Shown piece by piece: positions 22,927-32,624 of a stretch of DNA of 64,000 bases. The first letter of the stretch is position 1. Each line of letters opens with the position of its first letter. Under the pieces are notes generated by a model, which was not told the DNA's origin, did not search any database, and saw only the letters and a list, made by a program, of their open reading frames with translations. Origin of the DNA: Lonicera japonica (Eukaryota > Streptophyta > Magnoliopsida > Dipsacales > Caprifoliaceae); contig CM038466.1 of assembly GCA_021464415.1 (NCBI GenBank), forward strand, positions 22,445,017 to 22,509,016. The letters are read 5' to 3'. The translations under genes were made by a program, and so were the position numbers.

Positions 22927-24524
22927 TTATCTCAAATGAGGATAATTTCTTGCTGATGTAGTAGATGGCCTGTTCTTTCGTGTGTCGGTCAGATGTTGGG
23001 CTAGCATGGCTCCTGCAGCTGAATCAATGACGGTCAGGTATAGAATTAGTGGCAGTCCGGTTTGTGGTGGGGCTAACACTGGAGGTTTGGAGAGGTAGTC
23101 TTTGATTATATCAAAAGCCTCCTGGCATTGATCGTCCCATTCTCCTGGTGAAGACTTCCTCGGGAGTTTGAAGATGGGTTCGCAAGTCTGAGTAAATTGA
23201 GAGATGAACCTACTGATGTACTGCAAATTACCCAAAAATCCCCGGACTTCTTTCTCGGTACGAGGCTCAGGCATGTATCGGATAGCTCAAATTTTGGCAG
23301 GGTTTACCTCAATTCCCTTTTTACTGACGACATAGCCTAGGAGCTTTCTTTTGGCTACCCCGAACACATATTTTTGCGGATTAAGTCTCATTTGGTACTG
23401 GCGGAGGCGGTCAAAAAAGGCTCGTAAGGCTGGTACATGGCCTTCCTTCTCCTTCGACTTGATTATCATGTCATCCACATACACTTCTACTTCTTTGTGA
23501 ATCATGTCGTGGAAGATAGCGGTAGCTACCCTCTGATATGTTGCCCCTGCATTCTTCAGCCCAAATGGCATAACGGTGTAGCAGTATGTTCCCCACGTGT
23601 GATGAATGATGTTTTCTCTTGGTGATCCGGGTGCATCTTGATCTGATTATACCCGGCGAAACCGTCTACGAACGACTTCAAAGCATGGTTAGCGGTATTA
23701 TCCACTATCAAATCGATGTTGGGTAATGGGAAATCGTCTTTCGGGCAGTCTTTATTGAGATCTCGGTAGTCTACACACATGCGGACCTTCTCATTTGCCT
23801 TTGAAACGGGCACAATGTTGGCTAACCATAAAGGGTACTCGATCACTCGTAAGAACCCCACACTCAGTTGTTTCATCACTTCCTCTTTCACTTTCAGGGA
23901 CCATTCAGGCGTAAGCTTTCTTAACTTCTGTTTGACGGGTCTAATCTCCGGCTTGGTGTGTATCTCATACATGACTATCTGGCTGTTCAAACCTGGCATA
24001 TCTGCATAGGACCAGGCAAGGACATCCACGTACTCATTCAGAGTTTGTGTGAATTCTTCTTTTTCTGTCTCGCTTAGACTTGCCCCAATACGGACCTCTT
24101 TCCTTTCTTCTTCCGTCCCGAGGTTAATCAAAAGAGTGTCTCTCTCCTCACTCTGTATACGCTGCTCCTCCCGTTCAGGGTATTCGTTTAGTCTTTCCAT
24201 CTCCATATAAACAATTACAGAATCAAAACTAAAAGGATAACGCAAAACAGAGTCTTCTTCATTAATAATAATGCTTACAGGTATAAGTTTAAAAAGTAAA
24301 TCTAGGAGCGACTCCTCCCTAGTCTTACCCCCACTCTTATCTCGCACCCTTACAATTTTACTATTTTCCTTCTTTTTTCGGTAATCTGGATTGGCATGTA
24401 TTAAGTGTACAGGGTCATCTCTTGGCTCATCATCCCCTAGAGCTATGACGTCGAAGAGATCTCCGATCATTTCTTCCTCTTCATCGTTCTTGTCTTCATT
24501 TTTTTCTCTCAACCCGATCGTCAA
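22927..24524 (-). pseudogene. Tat reverse transcriptase and RNase H
   Basis: RT motifs in order: VRMCVDYRDLNK and CPKDDFPLPNID, FVDGFAGYNQIKMHPDH, MPFGLKNAGATYQR, then the catalytic YVDD at about 23481-23470. Thumb and connection follow, with FLGNLQYISRF and the first RNase H (LPLILYLTVIDSAAGAML). A frameshift at about 23590 separates the palm motifs, and another change of frame occurs between 22927 and 22762, so no active enzyme could be made. A stop-rich linker joins it to the protease part. Confidence 0.92.
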
Positions 24525-24809
24525 CTTGGTAGAGAAGCTGTGTATAATATTTTTTTTGAGATAGAGGTCCTCTTCATAGAAGATTTCCCATCCTGGAAAG
24601 TTATCTCCGTCGCTGTTTCTCCAAAGCTCCTAAAAGCCGCAAAAGGGGAAGTCTTCTCCTTCTTTGACGAAAAACCCATTCAGAGAGCTAAAATTCGGAT
24701 ACTAATGCCCTCGACCCTTTTTTTCTTAGTTGTCTTCTTCGGTGTGCCGGTACCCCAACCCTTCTCTTTCATGCCTCGTCACTGGTTCTAAGGCCTGAAG
24801 CAATCCTGG

Positions 24810-25757
24810 CTATCCCATTCCCAGACTAGCTCCAGGTAAGTATTTCATCATTCTTAGCATATTTGTGATCTTGGTGCTGAGACCGGGGATATTATCAGGC
24901 GGCATGTACTTGATTCTCTGGGTGGTGAGAGTTTGTACTTGAGGCTCGTAAGAAAAGCCTCCCAGCTGTATGCTCTGGCTCCCGATGCCCAAAACAGGTA
25001 ATTCCAGATCTGCCAAGGTCCTTTCAAGATCTCCTTGGATGGTGATTATATTCCCTTCGAACGGTATCTTGATCTTCTGGTGTAAGGAAGAGGGGAGTGC
25101 TCCTATGTCATGTAGCCATGCTTTTCCCAACAGGAGGTTGAAACTGGAGGGAATGTCTATGATTTAGAAGTCGGCTGAAAAGTTTTCGGGACCGACCATG
25201 AGATCTAGCTTTAGGGAACCCAGAACGGCCCTTCTGGTGTTGTCATAGGCTCTAACGGTCACTGCTGATGGAGAAAGTTCTGAGTTTAAGATACCCAGAC
25301 ACTTGGCGGTCTTCAGGGGGCAAACGTTTATAGTCGACCCGTTGTCGATGAGGACCTGTGGAATGATTTTTTTTCGAGTCCGGACAGTGATATGGAGGGC
25401 CAGGTTGTGCTTCCTTCCCAAAGGAGATAAGTCTTCATCTGAAAATGACAGACTTCTTTGGACTGTAAGGGACCCGATCATGTTTGGCAGTTGTTCGGGT
25501 GTAGAGTCTGGTGATATGACGGCCTCATCTAGGAGCTTGATGAAGGCGGTCCTATGAGGTTTGGAGGCAACCAAAAGGCCCCAAATGGTGATGTGTGCCT
25601 GAGTTTTCTTCAACTGTTCCAGCACTCGATCATCTCCTATTTCCTTAAAGGGTGATGATTTCTCGGTATCCATTGGTGGTGGCTGGTATACCCTCCCTGA
25701 ACGGGTAATTTGTTGTATCCAAAGGGATGCTGGGTCTGACCCCTCTGAGGCTTCCAA
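24810..25757 (-). pseudogene. Tat aspartic protease region
   Basis: Retropepsin-like segment with VLIDNGSTINVCP near 25346, giving active site D-N-G-S, the variant usual in Tat elements. It continues past a TAG near 25166 into LLLGKAWLHDIGALPSSLHQ. The frame differs from gag, so pol was probably a separate ORF or reached by frameshifting. More stops follow at 24800-24530 before RT. Confidence 0.85.
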
Positions 25758-25840
25758 TGATTCTGGCTCTGCCGATCAACTGAAAGTTTCAGGGGAGGTT
25801 TTTGTCATATGATTGTCTCCTTGGGAAGACCTCGGGGCTT

Positions 25841-27757
25841 TCATGGTTGTTTCTTCTTATCCTGGGTCCACCTTATCCCAGATTTTCTGGGATTGGTCTT
25901 GATTGTAAGTGGTTGGGGGATCCCCTGATTCGCTTTTCCTAAACCCTGCCCGGGTAGGAAGTTCATCTTAGCTATCCATTGGTCAATTATCAGATTGAGA
26001 CTTGGGGCAACTTGAGCCTTCTTTGGCGGCACAACTGGTGACTTGTAGGCTGGGTCGTCTCGAATAAGTCCCATGAGATCAAAGCCTTCTTCATCGGTGG
26101 TTAAGGCGTTAATTCCCGCAGGTGAAGCATGGTTGGGAAGGGGGTTGTTACTAACATTAGGCCCACCAGGTGCGGGTATAGTACCAGCTTCAATGAGGTG
26201 CTGGATACGATGGCGAAGAGCTAAACAACATTCCGTGTCGTGACCCGCTGCCTGATGGTATGCACAGTTCTCATTCATTCTCCAGGTGCTGGGAATAGGG
26301 TTTGGTGGGGGGGCGCGGTTGAGTGGAGTGATCAGTCCGGCCTTTTGGAGTAATTCCAGGCTTTTGACTAGGGTAGTGGGAAGGGCACAGAAGTTTCTCC
26401 TTTTCTTGGCCTCGGTGCTCGAAAAGTCTCCTTGCGCATGCCAACTTATCGGAGGGGCTTGTTGGGACTGTTGAAATGGGTTTTGTTGATATGGGTATGA
26501 GCTTAGTTGGTTCACGGCTGGAGTGGCCGTCTTTCTCCCAGTGTATGAGGCTTTCTTGGTATCGGTTTCTGCTTTCTTGGCAAGTTCTTCCTCTACTTGT
26601 GACCCCATGCTTAACAGGGCTCTGAAGTGTGGGAATACATGCTTTCCCATACAACTCAATACGGCTGGAGTGAAATTCTTCTGTATGATCTCCAACTGTT
26701 CTTTTTCATCGGGCCGTTTGGACATTTGGGAGGTCATTTCTCTTCAGCGGGTGACAAAGTCGCTGAAGCTCTCATTTTCGCCTTGCTTGGCCATCTCCAG
26801 GTGCTTACGGGTAATTTTTAAATCCTCGTTGGACCCGTATTTGGTCATGAACTCCTTGACAATATCTCCCCAAGTCTTTGTGTGGTGTCTCTCCAAATTG
26901 AAAAACCATCTCAGGGCAGCTCCTGTGAGAGTCATGTGAAAGGCTTGAGCTAACTCCGGCTCTCCACAACCGGACACTTGCATGAATATGATGTAGGATT
27001 GAAGATGGGTTTTAGGGGGTGTGGTTCCTGTGAATTTGGTGATGGAAGGGAGTTTGAATCCCTGGGATAATCTTGCTTCCGGGTAGAGGGAGAAGGCGTT
27101 CATATCTGTAATCTCGTCTGCCCCTTTTATTAGGGAAATTCCCCTTTGCAGAACCTTCATCTGCTCTTTCAATTTCTTCATTTCTTCATTGTCTCTTGAC
27201 ACCTCGTCGGGCTGTTCCCGAACTATAACCGATTCTGCATATACTGCCCGGAGTCGATTGATGTCCGGGTACTCATTAATAGGGGCTACCGGAGCCGGTA
27301 GTGGAATAGGTCTTGCGGGGACTTGTGGCTATGGTTGGTACTGAGGCTCAAAGCCTTGTTGGGGTTAGGGCTAGACGGTGGGTGGCTCTTGTTGCTGATA
27401 AGTGGGGCCTGAATCCATGGCCCATTGATTCTGATTGTGGGGATCGGTCTGAACAGGACCGGTTATGATGGGGCCCGTTTGGGGTGGATTGGTTCCTTGG
27501 ACTGGGGGAAGTACCTGCGATGACTGCCCTTGGTTCTGATCTCGATTCAGTGGTAGCTGTTCAAACACCGGTGGTGCAATTCGTTCAGCTGACAACTCTT
27601 CTACTCGAATTCGGGTATCCTGTTGCTCGGTCGCGAGGCTTACCAAATTCTTGCTAACGGTCATAAGTAGACGATGCATCTCGGCTAAAGTTGACTGAGC
27701 TGCAGACGCCTCGGCTAGGCTCTAATATGTCTCTTGATTCTCACGTCCATCGGCCAT
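25841..27757 (-). pseudogene. Tat gag
   Basis: Single minus-strand frame beginning MADGRENQETY at 27757 and ending at 25841. It has a Gln/Pro-rich N-terminal part, a retrotransposon Gag domain around GAALRWFFNLERHH (near 26920), a C-x2-H-x4-H-x3-C knuckle (CAYHQAAGHDTEC), and a Gly-rich PGQGLGKANQGI segment like a G-patch near its end. In-frame stops at 27722, 27371, about 27330 and 26741 (where Trp is normally conserved, so TGG to TGA) inactivate it. The start was chosen as the Met nearest to the conserved N-terminus; the frame stays open upstream into the leader. Confidence 0.88.
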
Positions 27758-28490
27758 TTCGGGTGTGCTTGGTCTCACTAATCTCCCGGTATGATCTCGA
27801 TCGGCCCAACCTTCCAGACTGTCGTTGTTCACGGCTATAGACGAAATCACGTGGCGAAGATGAAGAAAGACTATGATGCGACTCGATTTTTGCCAAAAAA
27901 CCACTAAAAATTGTCGAGAAAAGACTCGGGTTTTTAAAGAGGTGTTGTAAGTAAGCCGTAAGGTGGTACATCCCTTACGGCTGTTTGACAAGTGTTTTAG
28001 CCGACTCGATCTTATATGCAGCGCAGGTGTACGAACGGTTAAGGCTTCAGGCTCCCTCCTATTTGGCAAGATCTTGCGATATACCCCAGGAGCGGGTACG
28101 TGCAAGAGCCTTTTGATATACTTCCCGGGTACGTGAGTGTTCTCGTCACTCGATATACCTCGGGGGCGTACTTGGCCAAGGAGAGTGGAAGTAAATGCTT
28201 TCGGTTTATGTTGGCCCAAGCAAGCCAACTCCCTACTCACTTATAATACTTCCGAGGGTTTAGGGTAATTTCACACTCGTAGAACCAATGCATAATTTGT
28301 GAAAGTGCGTGCAAAGTTCGAAAGGTTGGTTTCACAAATATCATTATTTTTATTACGTATTTTTGAAAAACTCCTATTTTTAGAAAAATGTTTCTTCTCA
28401 ATCAATTAACATAAGTAGGGAAAGCAGTAAAAACAAGTATTCAATAAATAAACAAAAAAAGTCCACATATAAGAGTCTAGTTTTTTAGTG
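27758..28490 (-). other. 5' leader of the Tat element
   Basis: Sequence between primer site and gag. The gag frame stays open back to about 28240 but shows no conserved protein and is read as untranslated leader, where packaging signals would lie. Confidence 0.6.
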
Positions 28491-28508
28491 TCCCCAACAG
28501 AGTCGCCA
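28491..28508 (-). promoter_or_regulatory. Tat primer-binding site
   Basis: Minus strand reads TGGCGACTCTGTTGGGGA, one base from the inner end of the 5' LTR. A TGGCGACTC... primer site is usual in Tat/Ogre elements, where it has been ascribed to a tRNA-Arg; the tRNA match was not checked here. Confidence 0.85.
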
Positions 28509-28509
28509 C

Positions 28510-30069
28510 TATGAGAATCCGCAAATGCGACCCCCGGGTCTCGATCCCGTTCTTGGGCGTCTGGAACGTCGGAACGGATCCCGTCGTTCCATTTACTTCC
28601 GTTGTTGTTGATAATTCATATCGGGTGTCTTTCTATCCTATTTCTAGATATAAGGGGATTCGTTCAGAGTCGCTAGTACGTTTTACGAGAAAACGAACAA
28701 AATAGTTGTGTAAGAGGAAATGCTACGGATAAGCCTTTCTTTACACATTTGTTTACGAAACCAGGATTCTATAGGGTTCGGAAACTATATTACGGTTTGG
28801 GAAGGTGTTAAGCACCCATTCCGCCCTTTCGGTCTCTAGTGGTCTAATATGTTTATTTTATGTTAAAAAACTTGGATGCTTTTACTGACAGTCTACTACT
28901 TTTCAATTGAGAAAACCCTAATTTCTGAGAAAAGCGGGAAAAGGGATAAAAACCTTTATGTTCCGAGATTCGATATTTTTATATTTTGAAAGATGTAAAT
29001 ACAAGTGATAAAAGTTGTTTTATTTTGAGAGAGAGAGTTTCCCGTATTATTTCTCGGATAATGAAGGTTTTCTCGTATTGTTATTACTTTTGTAAAAGTT
29101 CGGATCTTGTATCGGGACTAATTTAATATGGAATTAGAACTCTTTGAGGGGAGTTTTATCAGACACGTCGCATTGTATAAAAAAGACAGAATATGTTGAT
29201 TTTAATTCCTAGATAAGTTTTATCAGTCCGGGTTTTAAAAACAGAATTTTGTCCGGACGATAATGTACTTATTTTTCTGATTTTGAAAATGGTTTTATCG
29301 GGGTCTTTTGTTTTGAAAACGGTAGATTACTTTGTAACTTGGCAATAAGTTTATTCAAATAAAACGGGGACCGAATAACAGAAATAAAACAAGTACACAG
29401 ATATATAATTTAAATACTAGGAGAGTTTTTCTTTACCTTCCCGACGAGAATAATAATAAGAAAGAAAATATAATACGGCAGAGAGATCTTCGGCGATAAT
29501 GATCTTTTCCTTCTTCAGATATTTTCGAGAATTCGATTCCAGAGACGGGACACGTCGAGTGTCGGGAATAGATTCGATAATTCTTTAGAAATAAGATTAT
29601 AACAGAAGATACTTGACGAAAGACTAGAAAATCAGATATAAACCCATAATTCTCCAATTCCAGGTTGCTGTCCTTGAACCCTTGGGGGTGTTGACCTATT
29701 TATAGTGCTCGGGGAGGTATGTCGCGTGACATTTCCCCAGAAAGGGCAAGTGTCGAGCGACATGTTGATCAATGTCGCGCGACATACGGCTGAAGTGATG
29801 TCTCTGACAGACTGATGTGTCAGAGTGTGGATGGTCGGGGTCAGAGGGGTTTGTCGCACGACACAGAGGTGATTGTCGCGCGACATACCAGTTATTGTCG
29901 CGCGACACACTGATATGTCGTGCGACAATCCCTCTTAAAAACAGGTTTGTTGGCCAACAAACCCTTTCGGGGTAGTTTCGGGTGCTCGGGTGGGTCCCGA
30001 ACTCTAAAAAAAGTAATTCTCGTTGGTCGTTTAAGGTTCTTGCGGGGGTCACGGATCGGGAAGTCTACA
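28510..30069 (-). repeat. 5' LTR of the Tat element
   Basis: 1560-bp LTR collinear with 10285-11843. Its first plus-strand bases are TATGAG instead of TGTGAG, so the terminal TG is mutated. It ends GTCTACA next to the AAGAT duplication. Confidence 0.95.
29697..29927 (-). promoter_or_regulatory. 5' LTR promoter: seven CGCG palindromes and TATA box
   Basis: Seven copies at 29720, 29751, 29773, 29852, 29874, 29896 and 29916, three of them perfect TGTCGCGCGACA (29773, 29874, 29896), the others with one change. TATAAATA lies at 29697-29704 on the minus strand. Positions and spacings match the other LTR, so this is the promoter that would have driven the genomic RNA. Confidence 0.72.
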
Positions 30070-30280
30070 AAGATCGATCGGGCATGTGTTACACTTAGAT
30101 TTCTTGAGTCATTTTCTCTTGGATTTTGATCCTTGCACTCAAGTGTGACTTCTTGATGCCATTAGAGTCTAAGTATGTCATTTCTTAGCGCTGTCTGAGA
30201 CTAGTATTCGATTTTCAATGTTTTATAAGTCTGATCGTAAGATGAGGTTCTTCCAAGAATCGTAAAATGGGGTATCTACC

Positions 30281-31577
30281 GAAGGCAAAATTTGGTCAAA
30301 ATACACTAAATCATATTTAAAGCCTTAAAATTTTAACATAAACATAATAGTATTAATAATAATAGTCTATACAATTGAAATCAAATGCGAACAATTACAA
30401 TAACATTATACGATTTTTCATTTTTGGGAAGTATTGCAACACTTCCTCTTTGTCAGTGTTATTGAAAATATCTTGTTCAAGATATATACAATTAAGAATC
30501 AATCAATAATTCAAGAAATACACTTAATATTATATAATTAATAAAGAAACATAAGTACTATTATACAATTAATTAACAATATAATTAATATAATATTCAA
30601 CACTTAGTTCTTTAGCCCTAAATCACCAAATTCAAAAAAAAATTCAATAATTCAATATATACACTTAATATTATGAAATTAATAGAGAAACAAAATTAAT
30701 ATTATGCAAGTAATCAAAGAATAAAGTAATTCTAAATTTTTAAACGTAGATACTTAGAAAAATATATCATGGCGCAGCGTCATAGATAGTGGACAGTGGT
30801 GGTCTGGTGCAGTGGTGCGGCGTGGTGTCATGGTGGGCTGGTGTGAAAGTCAAACAGAGAGGTGAGAGAGACTGAAAGGTGAAAGGAAATAAAGAAGCTG
30901 AGACATAAAGATTAGGGAAAAACTGAGAAATAGATAAAGAAAAAGCTAGACGGCGGGGCTTTAATTTGTTAAGTTTAAAGTTTTCAAATTGTCCCCTAAA
31001 GTTTGCCCTTTATAGTTAGGCACATTTAAGTTTTTTTTTATGCACAAAAGTCCCTATATATTGTTTTTCTCCAAAAAAATCCTATATCTAATAAAACATT
31101 TTGAAATCCAACAGGGGGCAGGTGACCTCACTCCTTTGTGTATATATACAAATTTATGTATATGTAGTTAATTAAAAATAAATAAAAAAGGAAAAATAAG
31201 TTATTATGTGCAATGAATATCACTTTTTCTTTACTAATTTATTTTTCTTCCTAGTATGTAAAAACTGAATTTTTGGTAATAAAAAAGACAGTTTTAATAT
31301 ATATATATATATATATTCAGTTATTAATGGGTATTTAAATATGTAGAAATGTCAATCTAGGGTCAGCGTTGTATATGCAGCAACTAATCTACTTAAAGTT
31401 GTGAGTTCTATCCTAAATTTCCATTTAATTTTTTATTTTTTTTATTCTTTATGTTTTTCTTTTACATTATTACATTTTTAAATTACATGTGCTATCTTCA
31501 ATTGTTGGACAAGGACAAGTTAACTTTCAGACAAATTTATGGGCAATGTACATGCAACAAAGTGATAGTTACTTTTA
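30281..31577. other. Remnant repeat between Tat nest and MULE-like element
   Basis: Continues a dispersed repeat whose left part is at about 8426-8457 (cagtggtgaaaccagg...ccaacaggggg). The phrase ccaacaggggg recurs at about 31107-31117 before caggtgacctc. The unit is AT-rich with a GC-richer block at 30770-30970. Superfamily not identified. A weak tRNA-like SINE resemblance at 31345-31440 was not strong enough to call. Confidence 0.35.
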
Positions 31578-31847
31578 GGGTAATTGATACAATAAACCCT
31601 AAAGTTTTGGTGAAATTATATTTGTATTCTTAAAGTTTTAAAAATGGCAAGCAGAACCTTAAAGTACATTAACTGACTTGTTTTAAACCTTCCGCCTAAC
31701 CCCATTAATTTTTGTTGATGGAATGCTGAATTGGCAATTTATTTGGATCTTAGTTAGAAAAACAAAAATAACACAATAAAATAAGAAGAAGAAGAAGAAG
31801 AGAGACATAAGTTGTCCTTCTGCATCTTCTCCACCACCCCCATTTCA

Positions 31848-32060
31848 ATGGCAACTTCTTCATCTCAACTCCTCTCCATTACAAAACCTTCATCTCTCTC
31901 ATCGAAGCCCCTCTCTCCCCATTTTCACCTCTGCCTTATCCCTCCCTCGCTGCCAGTCTTCCCACACTCTTATCATCTTCACTGCCGCCGCTAAACTGAA
32001 GATCCTCGTGGCCACTCGGCGAGACGGGGCTCAAGCTTAAACCTTACCACCAGTGGACCC
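31848..32060 (+). pseudogene. Possible captured gene fragment in the MULE-like element
   Basis: An ATG at 31848 opens MATSSSQLLSITKPSSLSSK followed by PLSPHFHLCLIPP, a Ser/Leu-rich, acid-poor N-terminus like a chloroplast transit peptide. The frame stops at 31992-31994, and another frame continues AAKLKILVATRRDG. The segment is GC-richer than its surroundings and starts with a GAA repeat and C/T-rich leader, as in a plant 5' UTR. This fits a Pack-MULE capture, but the donor gene is not recognised. Confidence 0.33.
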
Positions 32061-32624
32061 AAAAGGCCAATAAAACATGTTTTATTGTTATGTATGGTAT
32101 CACTTTCTGCTTTGCGAATTTTGGACCTAAAGTTTTTTTCGTCGAGGTTCTGGTCGACTTATAATGGAATTGGGTATGGTGCGTTTGGATTTTTGAATGT
32201 AACTCAAAATCAAGATTAGGGAAAAGTTGTTGCAGAGTATCTTTCTGGGATTAAGATGATGAATTTTTTGTTGTTGTTTTTTATGCCACTACTCCCATAA
32301 AGTAAAGAAAAATTCTTAGATAAGATGTGTAAGGAAAACAAAAGGGGTGGATGAGGATAAATGATGGCGAAATGTACTTGAGGTAGAGGTTCAAGTGTGA
32401 AAAGTTGGTTGGCAATGCGAGGTTGGGGTTGTTGTGTGTGTGGTGGTGGAGGGAGGGATGGCAAGGAGAATGGGTAATTAACTCTCCATCTTCTTCTTTT
32501 TTTCCCCTTTATTTAATATTTTTTTTACAAGTTGGATCCACATGTAACGCCATGTAAGCATTCTGTTAATAAAATTAATGGGTTAGGAGGAAGGTTTAAA
32601 ATAAGTCATTTAATGTATTTTAGG

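Larger units (their letters stand above)
10285..30069 (-). mobile_element. Ty3-gypsy Tat-clade retrotransposon, 19.8 kb
   Basis: Complete but dead element flanked by AAGAT at 10280-10284 and 30070-30074. LTRs are 10285-11843 and 28510-30069. The primer site at 28491-28508 puts the 5' LTR on the right, so gag (27757 down) and pol (25757 down) run on the minus strand. An archaeal-type RNase H after the usual RNase H places it in the Tat/Ogre-like lineage. Between integrase and the 3' LTR lie about 9 kb holding two plus-strand (antisense) genes, two minisatellites and a hAT MITE. Stops and frameshifts break every coding region. It is inserted in an older Tat-type LTR, itself lodged in the broken rhodanese gene. 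Confidence 0.95.
8458..30280 (-). repeat. Old Tat-type LTR, split by later insertions
   Basis: Left end TGTGAGAAACTTGACGG (8458) corresponds to the start of the younger Tat LTR (TGTGAGAATCC...). The segment at 8490-8660 shares with it the 'gggaactatattacg...gggaaggt.tta.gc.....ccgccctttcg' block. The right end, 30240-30280, matches the young LTR end only loosely (gaggttctt...ggggtatctac). Flanks GGGGG and GAAGG could be a decayed 5-bp duplication. The 19.8-kb element and a hAT MITE landed inside it. No internal coding region of this older copy is present, so it is best read as a solo LTR relic. Confidence 0.45.

Noticed and set aside
27758..28240. 161-codon frame upstream of Tat gag
   Set aside because: It is the gag frame left open through the leader; no conserved residues until MADGRENQ.
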